A stretch of 64,000 nt of DNA from a bacterium (GTDB lineage: Bacteria > Vulcanimicrobiota > Vulcanimicrobiia > Vulcanimicrobiales > SCRA01): contig SCRI01000060.1 in the NCBI GenBank assembly GCA_004298675.1, positions 119,458 to 183,457 of the forward strand, written 5' to 3'. The notes under the pieces are model-generated. The model ran no database searches and was not told where the DNA came from. It saw only the letters and a program-made list of their open reading frames with translations. The position numbers and the translations under genes are program-made. Positions 47,527 through 57,462 of the stretch are shown one piece after another (position 1 is the first letter of the stretch; every line of letters begins with the position of its first letter).

Positions 47527-48318
47527 GTGCGGCTCTTCCGCGTCTTACGCTTGGCTGCAGGCGCGTTCTCCTCCACGGGTAGCGGCGTTCTCGCTCAAGC
47601 CATCGCCTACAACGCTCTCTTCGCAATCTTTCCGCTCGTGCTGCTGCTGGCGGCGATTCTCGGCTATCTCAGCGGTACCGCCGCTGGGGAAGCCCAGACG
47701 TTGGCCGTGCTCGGTCCCATCGCTCCGATGGCTCGCCGCGTGCTCGAGCACGAGATTCACCACGTCGTCCAATACCGCGGCATCTCGGGCGCGGTGGGTT
47801 TGGCGATTCTGATCTGGTCGGCGAAGAACGTCTTTCTCACGATCACGTACGCCCTCGACCGCGCGCTGAGTGCGCCGACGGACGGGCCCATCGTGCGCAA
47901 CGCGCTTGCGGCCACGCTCATGATCCCGCTCTTGGGTGCGTTGCTGCTGGCGTCCGCGGTGCTCCCGATCGGGCTGGGCGCAATCGGCCGTCTGGGCGGC
48001 TTCCACGATCTCGCCGGCCTCAATCAGGTCGGCGTGTACGTCTCGTCGATCTTGATGTTCTTTTGCATGGCGGCCGCGCTCTACCGCTGGCTGCCCAACG
48101 CGACCCTGACGTTCGCGCAGGTGCTGCCCGGCGCCGTCTTCTGCGCCGTCGCCTGGACCGTGCTGCAGGTCGGCTTCGGCATCTATACCGTGCACGCGGA
48201 TTTCACGCGCATCTACGGCGCCATCGCCGGGATCATGGTGCTACTGTTATGGTTCTATTGCTTGGCGGCCATCTTGCTCTTCGGCGCGCACTTCTTCATC
48301 GCGTGGTCGAATCGCTGA
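47527..48318 (+). CDS. YihY/BrkB family membrane protein (GTG start)
   Basis: AQAIAYNALFAIFPLVLLLAAILG, AIAGIMVLLLWFYCLAAILLFGAHF. Confidence 0.88.
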   Translation: MRLFRVLRLAAGAFSSTGSGVLAQAIAYNALFAIFPLVLLLAAILGYLSGTAAGEAQTLAVLGPIAPMARRVLEHEIHHVVQYRGISGAVGLAILIWSAKNVFLTITYALDRALSAPTDGPIVRNALAATLMIPLLGALLLASAVLPIGLGAIGRLGGFHDLAGLNQVGVYVSSILMFFCMAAALYRWLPNATLTFAQVLPGAVFCAVAWTVLQVGFGIYTVHADFTRIYGAIAGIMVLLLWFYCLAAILLFGAHFFIAWSNR

Positions 48319-48327
48319 AAGGATAGC

Positions 48328-49020
48328 ATGAGCATCATCTTCATCCACGGCGCGGGCCACACCGGTGAGCTCTGGTCGGACCTGCAGCCGCACGTTCCCG
48401 GCGCCGTCGCCCCTACGCTGCCCGGCCACCCGGAGGGCGAGGCACGCTCCAGCGTCGAGGAGTATGCACGCTGGCTGATCGACCGCCACCTCGGCAACGG
48501 CGAGCGCGCCATCTTAGCCGGCAACTCGATGGGCGGGGCGATCGCACTAATGGCGGCATTATTGGCCCCCGAACGCGTGGCGGGTCTGGTACTGATCGGC
48601 AGCGGCGCCAAGCTGCGCGTCCATCCCGACATCTTCGTGCAATTGGAGCGTGACTTCACTGCCGCCGCGCGCACGCTCGCCCAACTACAGCTTGCACCCG
48701 ACGCCCCAGAGGCGCGCGTCGCGCGCATCGTGGCCGCCATGGAGCGCAGCGGGCCCGCGGCGACGATCGCCGACTTCCGCGCCTGTGACGCCTTCGACCT
48801 GCGCGAGCGCCTGGGCGAGATTGCGGTCCCAACGCTGATCGTCAGCGGAAGTGAGGACCGCATGACCCCACCGAAGTACGCGCAGTTCCTACACGCTCAA
48901 ATTTCCGGCGCCCGCTTGGAGAGCCTAGAGGGTGCCGGCCACGTTCCCCAACTCGAGCAGCCGGAACGCGTGGCGCGCGCGATCCTCTCGTTCACCGACG
49001 GGCACGGCAAAGGTGCCTAG
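48328..49020 (+). CDS. Alpha/beta hydrolase
   Basis: FIHGAGHTGELW, LAGNSMGGAIAL nucleophile elbow, SGSEDRMTPP, GAGHVPQLEQPE. Confidence 0.9.
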   Translation: MSIIFIHGAGHTGELWSDLQPHVPGAVAPTLPGHPEGEARSSVEEYARWLIDRHLGNGERAILAGNSMGGAIALMAALLAPERVAGLVLIGSGAKLRVHPDIFVQLERDFTAAARTLAQLQLAPDAPEARVARIVAAMERSGPAATIADFRACDAFDLRERLGEIAVPTLIVSGSEDRMTPPKYAQFLHAQISGARLESLEGAGHVPQLEQPERVARAILSFTDGHGKGA

Positions 49021-49045
49021 ACCGCCGCTGGGAGAATCCGGGCGG

Positions 49046-49990
49046 ATGTTGATGCGGAAAGTCCAGGCACTGGGCGCGCTCGTGCTATGCATCGCGCTCG
49101 TGGCGCTCGGCGGCGGCAGCGCGCGTGCCGACGCATTCTCGCCCGTGCTGGTCGTCTTCCCCTTCCAACCCCAAGGATCCGTCGCGCCGAAGGTAGGCGA
49201 ACAGATCTCCCTGGTGCTGGCGCAATCGATCGCCGATGGCGGAGGCGTCACGGTGAAGGCACCGCCGCCCACCAGTACCAAAGAGACGTTTCAGCAGGAC
49301 GCGCGCACGTTGGGCGCGGCGTATTACATCAGCGGCTACGTCACACCGTTCGGTAACCAGCTCTCGCTGGTAGAGTACGTCGTCAGCGTGCGCACGGGCA
49401 CGATCATCTACAGCGCGACGGCCCAAGCCGCCAACGTCAGCGACGTCCAGACGCAGGCGTACACGCTGCGCAAGGCCTTGCTGGAGCTCGCCAGCCACGA
49501 CAGCGGCGTCGACACCGCGGCCGCGCCCGCTCCCTCCGCGGCCCCATCCGCCCCGGCCAAGGCTGCCGCCGCTCCGGCCGCCGCCAGCGTTGCGGCGGCC
49601 CCGCAGACACGCGGAGAGCGTTGGGTGATCGTGAACGTCGCGGGCGGACGTGACGCACAGCAGCGCGGCGCGATGCGGCAGGCGTTGGCGGACGCGCTCA
49701 AAGGCGCGGGCGTCGATGCCGTGGTCGATGACGACCCCGCACCGCAAGGCGGCGCGCTGGCAAAGGTGATCTGCGATCAAAACACGGCGACGCGCTTGGT
49801 GGCCGCGACGATTCATCCGATCCGCGGGGGCAGCACCTTCGACGGCTCCGTGGATGCCGCGCTACTCGATTGCAGCAGCGGCGCGACGCTGCGGCAGGTG
49901 AGCGGCAGCGGGTCGAGCATGGACCGCGCGGCGCAGGCCACCGCCGCCGCCTTGGTGGCACCCGCGCCGCAGCGGCGCCGGCGTAGTTAG
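49046..49990 (+). CDS. Exported protein of unknown function with Ala/Pro-rich linker
   Basis: Signal peptide LVLCIALVALGGGSARADA; low-complexity APAPSAAPSAPAKAAAAPAAA linker. Confidence 0.6.
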   Translation: MLMRKVQALGALVLCIALVALGGGSARADAFSPVLVVFPFQPQGSVAPKVGEQISLVLAQSIADGGGVTVKAPPPTSTKETFQQDARTLGAAYYISGYVTPFGNQLSLVEYVVSVRTGTIIYSATAQAANVSDVQTQAYTLRKALLELASHDSGVDTAAAPAPSAAPSAPAKAAAAPAAASVAAAPQTRGERWVIVNVAGGRDAQQRGAMRQALADALKGAGVDAVVDDDPAPQGGALAKVICDQNTATRLVAATIHPIRGGSTFDGSVDAALLDCSSGATLRQVSGSGSSMDRAAQATAAALVAPAPQRRRRS

Positions 49991-49997
49991 CGGCGCG

Positions 49998-50531
49998 TCA
50001 GGCTCGTTCGCCTGCGCTGGCGTCGATGAGACCCACGGGCAGGCTTAGCGTGATACGCCGCGCGTCTAGGTCGATCACGGGCTCGTAGGCGTGCACGAGC
50101 GGCACCATCGCGCCGCCACGCAGAATCAAGATATCGCTGGCGGGCCAGTGCTCGACGCGCTCGACCGGGCCGAGCAGGCGCGCAGCCCCCGCAGCGGCAA
50201 CGTCCACGACCTCGCACCCCACGAGTTGATGATCGTAGTACTCGCCTGCACCCAGCGGAGGCAGCTCGCCGGCGTAGGCCAAGACGCTCGCGCCCACGTA
50301 GCGCTGCGCCGCAGTGGGATCGGCGGCATCGTCGAAGGCCACCAGCCACCGGCCGGCATGGGGGCGCAGAGAACGCGCGGTGACGTCGAGTGCGGCACCG
50401 CCGGGCATGCGCAAGCGCACGCGTTCCCCGGCCGAGAACGCGGGGCGCTCGCCCAGCAGCAGCTGCAGCTTCAACTCCCCGTGGATGCCGAAGAGGCCGA
50501 CGATTCGCCCCGCGACCAGCTCGCCGCCCAC
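49998..50531 (-). CDS. rimM: Ribosome maturation factor RimM
   Basis: ELVAGRIVGLFGIHGELKLQLL; EYYDHQLVGCEVVD; VPLVHAYEPVIDLDARRITLSLPVGL; likely GTG start. Confidence 0.9.
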   Translation of the reverse strand: MGGELVAGRIVGLFGIHGELKLQLLLGERPAFSAGERVRLRMPGGAALDVTARSLRPHAGRWLVAFDDAADPTAAQRYVGASVLAYAGELPPLGAGEYYDHQLVGCEVVDVAAAGAARLLGPVERVEHWPASDILILRGGAMVPLVHAYEPVIDLDARRITLSLPVGLIDASAGERA

Positions 50532-50541
50532 GCCGCCGGCG

Positions 50542-51090
50542 CTATCCCTCGCCGTCCGCGCCCTCGTCCGTGTCGCCTTCGCCGTCCTCGTCGTCGACCG
50601 CCTCGACGTCGACGATGTCGATCGCGACTTTGCCCTCGGAGCCGGCACGCATCAACGTGCGCAGCGCCTGCGCGACGCGCCCGCCGCGCCCGATGACCTT
50701 ACCGAGATCCTCGGGGTCGACTTCGAGCTCGAGCACGAAGCGGCCGTCGTCGCGGCGCACCGGGATGACATCGATCTCTTCCTTGTGCGTGACCAAGCCG
50801 CGCGCGAGAAACTCCAGCAGATCCTTGGCACGGGCTTCGAGCTCCGGGCCCACTTCCGTCCCGCTGGTATGCTCGCCCCGCTCGTGCCGCTGCGCCGTGC
50901 GCCGATGCGGCGGGCGTTCGCCACGTCCGTGCGGCGCCGTCCTGCGCCGCGGCGCGGGCTCGTCCTCTGGCTCGATCTCGTCGATGATCGTCTCTTGGTG
51001 AACGATCTTGCGGGCGCCCAGCACCGGCCGGCGCTCCTCTTCAGCCCCCTCGGCGCCGAAGAGGCCGAATTCGTCGTCGAACGAGCTCAT
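50542..51090 (-). CDS. khpA: KH-domain RNA-binding protein (KhpA-like) with ~90-aa N-terminal extension
   Basis: LEVDPEDLGKVIGRGGRVAQALRTLM; between rpsP and rimM. Confidence 0.85.
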   Translation of the reverse strand: MSSFDDEFGLFGAEGAEEERRPVLGARKIVHQETIIDEIEPEDEPAPRRRTAPHGRGERPPHRRTAQRHERGEHTSGTEVGPELEARAKDLLEFLARGLVTHKEEIDVIPVRRDDGRFVLELEVDPEDLGKVIGRGGRVAQALRTLMRAGSEGKVAIDIVDVEAVDDEDGEGDTDEGADGEG

Positions 51091-51102
51091 ACCCCACTCC
51101 CT

Positions 51103-51172
51103 TCGCTACGCTGCGCTCGTGGGGACCCCGATGCTTGAAAGTCTCCGGCGCACTCGCGCCGGGTTTCACATG
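51103..51172. repeat. Interspersed ~65-bp repeat, copy C (khpA-rpsP intergenic)
   Basis: cgctgcgctcgtggggaccccgatgcttgaaagtctccggcgcactcgcgccgggtttcacatg; matches copies at 58930 and 58997. Confidence 0.85.
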
Positions 51173-51181
51173 AGCTTGCGC

Positions 51182-51460
51182 TCATTGGACTTTCGCGGCA
51201 GGCTTCTTCGGCGGCAGGGGCTCACACAAGCCCTGCTCGGCGAAGAGCCGGCGCACGGTGTCGGACGGTTGCGCGCCCTTGGCCAGCCAAGCCTTGGCCT
51301 TCTCGGCGTCCACCACGACCGTCTTGGGCTCAGTGCGCGGATTGTAGTGACCGAGTACCTCGATGAAGCGACCATCGCGCGGCGAGCGCGCATCGGCGAC
51401 CACGAATCGGTACGTCGGCTGTTTCTTGGCGCCCATGCGGCGCAAACGGATACGAACCAT
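51182..51460 (-). CDS. rpsP: 30S ribosomal protein S16
   Basis: [41 protein letters not shown]. Confidence 0.98.
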   Translation of the reverse strand: MVRIRLRRMGAKKQPTYRFVVADARSPRDGRFIEVLGHYNPRTEPKTVVVDAEKAKAWLAKGAQPSDTVRRLFAEQGLCEPLPPKKPAAKVQ

Positions 51461-51477
51461 GCTTCCCTCTAGTCGGA

Positions 51478-52803
51478 TCAGCGATGCCCAAAGCCGGGCA
51501 TCGGAAGACGAGGGCGCCGGCCCCCGCCAAATTGTTTCATGAGTTGACGTGTCTGCTCGAACTGTTTGACCAGCCGGTTGACGTCTTGCACGCGCATGCC
51601 GCTACCCGCGGCGATGCGCTTGCGGCGCGACGCGTTCAAGATGTCGGGCTTGGCACGCTCGCGCGGCGTCATCGAGAGGATGATCGCCTCGACGCGGTTG
51701 ACCTCGCCTTCGTCGAGCTGCACGTCGCCCATGGCTTTGGAGACGCCTGGAATCATCTTCATGAGATCGCCCAGCGGCCCCATCTTACGCACCTGGCGTA
51801 ACTGCGCCAGAAAATCTTCGAGCGTGAACTCGGCTTTGCGCAACTTGCGCTCGAGTTGTTTGGCCTGCTCCTGCGAGTAGACCGCCTGCGTCTTCTCGAT
51901 CAGGGTCAGCACGTCGCCCATCCCCAGGATGCGCGAGGCGAGGCGATCGGGATGGAACGGTTCGAGCGCGCCGAGTTTCTCACCGGTACCGACGAACTTG
52001 ATGGGCGCGCCGGTCACGTAACGGATCGAGAGCGCGGCGCCGCCGCGTGCGTCGCCGTCGAGCTTGGTGAGGATCACGCCGGTGAGCCCCAAGCGCTCGT
52101 TGAAGCCCTTGGCGACGTTGACGGCCTCTTGGCCCGTCATCGCATCGGCCACCAAGAGTATCTCCGTCGGAGCAACGGCGGCCTTGATGCGCTCGAGCTC
52201 CAGCATCAACGGCTCGTCGATCTGCAGGCGCCCGGCCGTGTCGACAATTACCGTCGGAATGCCCAGCGAGCGCGCGCGCTCGACGCCGTTGCGGGCAATC
52301 GTCAGCGGATCGCCCGCACCCTCGTCGTACACGGGCACGTCGATCTGCGCGCCGATCGTCTTCAACTGATCGACGGCGGCGGGGCGATAGACGTCGGCGG
52401 CTACCAGTAGACTGCGGCGTCCCTGCTCTTTGAGGCGCAGGGCCAGCTTACCGGCATGAGTTGTCTTCCCGGAGCCTTGCAGGCCCACGAGCAGGATCAC
52501 CGACGGCGGAGCGCTGGCGAACTGCAGGCGGCTCAGTTCGCCGCCCATCAGCGCCACCAGCTCGCGGTGCACGATCTTCACGACCGACTGCGCGGGCGTG
52601 AGCGACTCCAGGACCGCCGCGCCCACCGCCTGCTCGCGGACGCGCGCGACGAACTCCTTGGTCACCGCCAGGCTGACGTCGGCCTCGAGCAAAGCGACGC
52701 GGACCTCGCGAAGCACCTCCGCGACGTCCGCCTCGTTTAGCTTACCGCGGCCCGAGAGCCGCTCGAAGATCGCCCCAAGGCGAGTGGAGAGAGACTCGAA
52801 CAC
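51478..52803 (-). CDS. ffh: Signal recognition particle protein
   Basis: [52 protein letters not shown]-domain [13 protein letters not shown]. Confidence 0.98.
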   Translation of the reverse strand: MFESLSTRLGAIFERLSGRGKLNEADVAEVLREVRVALLEADVSLAVTKEFVARVREQAVGAAVLESLTPAQSVVKIVHRELVALMGGELSRLQFASAPPSVILLVGLQGSGKTTHAGKLALRLKEQGRRSLLVAADVYRPAAVDQLKTIGAQIDVPVYDEGAGDPLTIARNGVERARSLGIPTVIVDTAGRLQIDEPLMLELERIKAAVAPTEILLVADAMTGQEAVNVAKGFNERLGLTGVILTKLDGDARGGAALSIRYVTGAPIKFVGTGEKLGALEPFHPDRLASRILGMGDVLTLIEKTQAVYSQEQAKQLERKLRKAEFTLEDFLAQLRQVRKMGPLGDLMKMIPGVSKAMGDVQLDEGEVNRVEAIILSMTPRERAKPDILNASRRKRIAAGSGMRVQDVNRLVKQFEQTRQLMKQFGGGRRPRLPMPGFGHR

Positions 52804-52809
52804 GGGCGA

Positions 52810-53046
52810 TTACGCTTCGGCCAGCTCCTCGATCCGCTTGACCGCATCGCCGACCGTCTTGATCTTCTCGGCTTCCTCGTCGGGAATGTCGATGCTGAAC
52901 TCCGTCTCGAACGCCATCACCAGCTCGACTTGGTCGAGCGAATCGGCGCCCAAGTCGTCGGTGATCGAGGCCTCGAGGGTCACTTCGTCCTCGTCGACGC
53001 CTAGCTGCTCGACGATGATCTTCTTCACCTTATCGAAGGTCGACAT
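52810..53046 (-). CDS. acpP: Acyl carrier protein
   Basis: [18 protein letters not shown] phosphopantetheine site. Confidence 0.97.
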   Translation of the reverse strand: MSTFDKVKKIIVEQLGVDEDEVTLEASITDDLGADSLDQVELVMAFETEFSIDIPDEEAEKIKTVGDAVKRIEELAEA

Positions 53047-53131
53047 GCTTCTCCTGCGTTAGCGCCTCGAGCCAACTGCTCGAGGAACCCTAGTGTTGTT
53101 GAGCGAGTCTACCATCCCCACGATGGGATGG

Positions 53132-53863
53132 CTACGTATGGAGTCCGCCGTCCACGGTAAGGACCTGACCGGTCACGTAGCGGGCAGCGTCGGAACAGAG
53201 GAACCTAACCACGCCGGCAACGTCGTCCGGCGTCCCGAACCGGCGCAACGGGATGGCTGAGAGGTAGCTCTCCTTCACGGTCTCTGGCAAGGCGGTCGTC
53301 ATCGAGGTCTCGATGAACCCCGGCGCGACGGCGTTGACTCTTATCTCCCTTGAACCCAATTCCTTCGCCAGCGACTTTGCCAAAGCAATCAAGCCGGCTT
53401 TCGCGGCGGCATACGGCGCCTGTCCCGCATTGCCCATCACCCCCACCACGCTGGACATGAAGACCATCGAGCCCGCGCGCTGCTTGATCATCGGCTTGGC
53501 GGCGGCCTGCGCCAGATAGAAGGCGCTCTTGAGGTTCACGTCGAGCTGGTTTTCCAGGTCCTCCGGCTTGAGGCGCAGCAGCAGCGTGTCGAGCGGCTGC
53601 CCGGCGTTGGCCACCACGGCATCCACCCCACCCCAGGCGCTCACGGCCTCCTGGACCGCTTTGACGGAGGTGACAGGGTCCGTCACGTCGCCGGTGACGA
53701 TGCGCGTCTGGCTGGAGGGGTTGGCCTGCGCACAGGCGGCCGCCGTCTCCTCCAGCGCCGCGAGATCCCGCCCCACCAGCACCAGGCTATCCCCTTGCGC
53801 GGCGAAGGCCAGGCAGACGGCACGACCGATTCCCCGGCTCGCGCCGGTCACGACCACACGCAC
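53132..53863 (-). CDS. fabG: 3-oxoacyl-ACP reductase
   Basis: VVTGASRGIGRAVCLAF, APYAAAKAGLIALAKSLAKE, NAVAPGFIETSMT. Confidence 0.96.
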   Translation of the reverse strand: MRVVVTGASRGIGRAVCLAFAAQGDSLVLVGRDLAALEETAAACAQANPSSQTRIVTGDVTDPVTSVKAVQEAVSAWGGVDAVVANAGQPLDTLLLRLKPEDLENQLDVNLKSAFYLAQAAAKPMIKQRAGSMVFMSSVVGVMGNAGQAPYAAAKAGLIALAKSLAKELGSREIRVNAVAPGFIETSMTTALPETVKESYLSAIPLRRFGTPDDVAGVVRFLCSDAARYVTGQVLTVDGGLHT

Positions 53864-53877
53864 GGCAAGACTCCTTC

Positions 53878-54861
53878 CTAGGCCGTGGCCAGCTTGTCCA
53901 AGGCGCCGCGCAGGCGCTCGACACCGCTGAGGTCGCCGACGTGCACCACGCTGGGGGCGCCGGGCAGGCGCTTGAACAGCGGCGTGAGAACGGGGCTGGC
54001 CCCGAACTCGACCACGATCTCCAGGTGCTCTTCGAGCAGCCGCAACGCCGTGTCGTGCCAGCGGACTTGGTGCGTCAGCGAGTCGACGAGCCGGTCCTTG
54101 ATGCCGGCGGGCTCCCGGAACGGCCGCGCGTAGATGTTGCCGATCACGGTGAAGGAAGGCACCGTCAACGTCGCGCTGTCGACGACCTGGCGAAAACTCT
54201 CCACGGCCGGCTCCATCAACGCCGAATGCCAGGCGCCCGAGACGTTCAGGGCGACGACCCGTTTGGCTTTGAGCGCCATGGCCTCTTCGCCGGCGGCACG
54301 CACGGCGGCGAGGTCCCCGCTCACCACGATCTGTCCGGGCGAGTTGAGGTTGGCCAACTGCACGCGCAGGCCCGTGCGGCGCGCGGCGGCGGCCACCGCC
54401 GCTGTCACGCCGGCCTCGTCGAGCCCTAGGATCGCGGCCATCCCACCTGGGGCCGCCTCGGCGGCGCGCTGCATGGCGAGGCCGCGTTCGTTTACGACGC
54501 GCAGCCCCTCTTCAAACGAGAGCGCGCCGGCGATGGTCAGACTGCAGATCTCGCCAAACGAATGTCCCGTGCTTGCCACCACCGGCAGCTCGCCGGCCAC
54601 CGCGGCATGCAGCGCCAAGTTCGCCACGTAGATCGCGGGCTGCGAATACTGCGTTTCACGCAGCCGCTCTTCGGGCCCGCGTTGCGTTAGCGCGAGCAGA
54701 TCGTACCCCAAGACGCGCTCGGCGCGCGCGAAGAGATCGGCGGCGGCGGGAAAGGCGCGCACCACGTCGCCGGCCATGCCCACGACTTGACTGCCTTGGC
54801 CGGGGAAGATCGCACCGGCGCGGATGCTCACGCGCTCCACCGCCAAGCCACGGCGCCCCAA
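53878..54861 (-). CDS. fabD: Malonyl-CoA-ACP transacylase (true start probably slightly downstream)
   Basis: IFPGQGSQVVGMAGD, STGHSFGEICSLTIAGA (Ser in H rather than canonical GHSxGE context; GHSFGE present). Confidence 0.95.
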   Translation of the reverse strand: MGRRGLAVERVSIRAGAIFPGQGSQVVGMAGDVVRAFPAAADLFARAERVLGYDLLALTQRGPEERLRETQYSQPAIYVANLALHAAVAGELPVVASTGHSFGEICSLTIAGALSFEEGLRVVNERGLAMQRAAEAAPGGMAAILGLDEAGVTAAVAAAARRTGLRVQLANLNSPGQIVVSGDLAAVRAAGEEAMALKAKRVVALNVSGAWHSALMEPAVESFRQVVDSATLTVPSFTVIGNIYARPFREPAGIKDRLVDSLTHQVRWHDTALRLLEEHLEIVVEFGASPVLTPLFKRLPGAPSVVHVGDLSGVERLRGALDKLATA

Positions 54862-55814
54862 GAGAGCCCGCCGCCGAACGCGACGAAGACCACCACGTCG
54901 TCCTGCTTCAGTTTGCCGCCGGCGTCCAACTCCGCCAGCGCCAACGGTATGGAGGCCGAGGAGGTGTTGCCGTACTCTTGGATGTTCACGACGACCTTCT
55001 CCGGATCGACTTTCAGATATTTCGTGGCAGAGTCGATGATGCGGAGATTAGCCTGATGCGGAATTAGATAGGCCATGTCGTCGGGCGTAAGGTTGGCTTC
55101 GGCCAGAGCCGTCAGCGAGGAGTCCACCATCTTCGAAACGGCGAATTTGAAGACTTCCTTACCCGCCATGTGAATGTAGTGGCGGCTGTTCTCGACGGTC
55201 TGCGCCGAGGCCGGGTAGCGCGAGCCGCCGGCCGGCTGGAAGAGCACTTCGGGATTGCTGCCGTCGGCGCCGAGTGAGGAGCCGAGAAAACAATTGCGCT
55301 CGCTGGCCTCCAGGATGACCGCACCCGCTCCGTCACCAAACAGCACACAGGTGGAGCGGTCGCGATAATTGGTGATCTTGGAGAGGGACTCCGCGCCGAT
55401 CAACATCACGCGGCTAAAGACGCCGCTACGCACCAAACCCGACGCCACGGTCAAGCCGTAGACGAAACCCGAGCAGGCGATGCTGATGTCGAACGCGGGC
55501 TTGCCGGGGGCGCCCAAACCGTTGGCCACCAGACACGCGGTGGCCGGAAAGGGATAGTCCGGCGTCACCGTCGCCACCACGAAGGCGTCGATATCGCCGA
55601 CGCTCAAACCCGCGCGCGCCAGCGCACGCCGGCCGGCCTCGATGGCGAGGTCCGACGTTGCTTGATCCGCGGCGGCGATGTGCCGCCGCTTCATGCCTGT
55701 CCTGGTGGTGATCCACTCGTCGTTGGTGTCGACGAGCCGCGCCAGGTCCTCGTTGCTCAGGATCCTATCGGGAGCATAACTGCCGACGCCGGCGATGCGG
55801 ACCCCTCGCACCAC
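54828..55814 (-). CDS. fabH: Beta-ketoacyl-ACP synthase III
   Basis: RIAGVGSYAPDRILSNEDL, ISIACSGFVYGL, LIPHQANLRIIDS, YGNTSSASIPLALAE; likely GTG start. Confidence 0.96.
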   Translation of the reverse strand: MVRGVRIAGVGSYAPDRILSNEDLARLVDTNDEWITTRTGMKRRHIAAADQATSDLAIEAGRRALARAGLSVGDIDAFVVATVTPDYPFPATACLVANGLGAPGKPAFDISIACSGFVYGLTVASGLVRSGVFSRVMLIGAESLSKITNYRDRSTCVLFGDGAGAVILEASERNCFLGSSLGADGSNPEVLFQPAGGSRYPASAQTVENSRHYIHMAGKEVFKFAVSKMVDSSLTALAEANLTPDDMAYLIPHQANLRIIDSATKYLKVDPEKVVVNIQEYGNTSSASIPLALAELDAGGKLKQDDVVVFVAFGGGLSWGAVAWRWSA

Positions 55815-55815
55815 G

Positions 55816-56019
55816 CTAACGGCTCGCGCTCGTGTTGTCGTCCACGGGCTCGACCGCGAGCCGGCCGCCGTGGTAGCCGCAATTCGGGCACACGAAGTGC
55901 GCGCGCTTGGGCTGGTGGCAATGCGCGCACTCCACCACGGCAACGGGGTTCAGCTTCCAGTTGGCCGCGCGACGCGAACGCGTCTTCGACCGGGGGGTCT
56001 TCCATTTAGGATTCGCCAT
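55816..56019 (-). CDS. rpmF: 50S ribosomal protein L32
   Basis: MANPKWKTPRSKTRSRRAANWKL...ECAHCHQPKRAHFVCPNCGYHGGR. Confidence 0.96.
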   Translation of the reverse strand: MANPKWKTPRSKTRSRRAANWKLNPVAVVECAHCHQPKRAHFVCPNCGYHGGRLAVEPVDDNTSASR

Positions 56020-56527
56020 CGTTCTCTTCCTCGATACAGGCGCACGCGCCCTCGTTGCGGTTCGCACCGCAGCGCGGGCACAGGCCCGCACAACTTTCCT
56101 TACAAACGAGCCGCAGCGGCAAGGCCGCGTCGACCGTCTGACGCACCAGATCGTCTACGTCTAACAGCGTGCCGTGCAGCACATTGTTCAACGCCAACGG
56201 ATCCCGTTGCTCACCGCTCTCTTGGGCGATCGCCTCGTCGACGTCTTCATCGATCTCGACGAGCGCCGGCCCCAAGCAGCGCGAGCAACTCCCTTCTCCG
56301 CGCACCCGCACGCGCCCCCGCACCCGGATGCCCGGCGCCGCGCGTGACAGCGTGAGCTCCATCGCGCCGTCCTCCGGGAAGCTCACGCCCTCAAAGGCTT
56401 CCAGTGGTACTCGCCCGCTGATGGGGATTTCCGCCACCTGGCCGGCGAGGACCGAACCGACGTCGATGTTCACGAGACAGGTCCTGACATACGACGAGAG
56501 TCCCAGGCGCGGGACCCTCGAGAACAA
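56006..56527 (-). CDS. DUF177/YceD family protein
   Basis: GSCSRCLGPALVEIDEDVDEAI; CKESCAGLCPRCGANRNEGAC; upstream of rpmF. Confidence 0.88.
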   Translation of the reverse strand: MFSRVPRLGLSSYVRTCLVNIDVGSVLAGQVAEIPISGRVPLEAFEGVSFPEDGAMELTLSRAAPGIRVRGRVRVRGEGSCSRCLGPALVEIDEDVDEAIAQESGEQRDPLALNNVLHGTLLDVDDLVRQTVDAALPLRLVCKESCAGLCPRCGANRNEGACACIEEENDGES

Positions 56528-56653
56528 CCCCCATTGTACCGGCCGGACCCAGGGGTGTCAAACCCCCGCTCCCTCCCTTTCCATGGCCCCTGCGGCGCGT
56601 GATATGGGGGCCGGAACCCTTTACCGCACCACGCTCTCGAAAGGAGCCATCGC

Positions 56654-57070
56654 ATGGGACTCTTCGGCGGACTCTTCGACGCGCTGGGGGGCGTCGCTCG
56701 CATCGCCGGGCCGGTCCTCTCCCTCAATCCCATCACCGCACCGCTGGGCCTGGAGCTAACGACCGCCGGCTCGGTTGCGGGAATGCTTGGGAGAGGAGCC
56801 GGCCCTACCGGCGGCTTCTGGCCCGGAGGCATGCAGAACGGCATGATGGACCTGGGCATGCAGGGCTACATGGCCAGCCAAAGCGCGCTCTTCGAACAGC
56901 AGCTCAGTTTCCAGAACGCCATGGATTGGCGCGCCTCGATCTTCGACCAAATGATGAACGAGCGCAGCGAAACGATGCGCGAGCAAAACACGATCCGCGA
57001 CATCGACATGGAGCAGCGCAAAGCCGACAATCAGATCACCAAGAAGTTCATCATGTCCATCACCGAGTAG
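56654..57070 (+). CDS. Hypothetical protein, hydrophobic Gly-rich N-terminus and Gln/Met-rich helical C-terminus
   Basis: 138-aa ORF with GAAAGGAG RBS; no family recognised. Confidence 0.65.
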   Translation: MGLFGGLFDALGGVARIAGPVLSLNPITAPLGLELTTAGSVAGMLGRGAGPTGGFWPGGMQNGMMDLGMQGYMASQSALFEQQLSFQNAMDWRASIFDQMMNERSETMREQNTIRDIDMEQRKADNQITKKFIMSITE

Positions 57071-57090
57071 CGTACTTTGGAGGAGTTGGC

Positions 57091-57291
57091 GTGATCCCAA
57101 GCGTCATAACCACAACCCCCCGCCGTCCCGCCCCGGCCGACGGCGCCGTCGCGCGCCGCGCGGCCACCTTCGACCAAACCACCGCGTTGCGCGCGGAGAT
57201 CCTGCGCGAAGTGGACGTTCTGGAACAGCTCTCGGTCAACGAGGCCAAACGCGACGACGCGCTGCTGCGCAAGTACATCGAGATGATCTAA
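57091..57291 (+). CDS. Small hypothetical protein (GTG start), 66 aa
   Basis: VIPSVITTTPRRPAPADGAVARRAATFDQTTALRAEILREVDVLEQLSVNEAKRDDALLRKYIEMI; GGAGG RBS. Confidence 0.55.
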   Translation: MIPSVITTTPRRPAPADGAVARRAATFDQTTALRAEILREVDVLEQLSVNEAKRDDALLRKYIEMI

Positions 57292-57323
57292 ACGGATCGC
57301 CGGGCATGGCTCCCGCGCGGACG

Positions 57324-57353
57324 TTGACAGGCGGAAAAGCGCCGTGGTAGATT
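57324..57353 (+). promoter_or_regulatory. Sigma70-type promoter of the tRNA cluster
   Basis: TTGACA - 18 nt - TAGATT upstream of tRNA-Ile. Confidence 0.6.
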
Positions 57354-57370
57354 ATCTTGTCCGTCGGTGG

Positions 57371-57448
<78 letters not shown>

Positions 57449-57462
57449 TTCCCGCCTGCACC

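Noticed and set aside
46872-47576. Long antisense ORFs (46872-47576 and 46913-47449) opposite the KGG repeat gene
   Set aside because: Open frames are a by-product of the 57-bp in-frame tandem repeat and GC-rich codons; translation is repetitive and has no RBS or family support.
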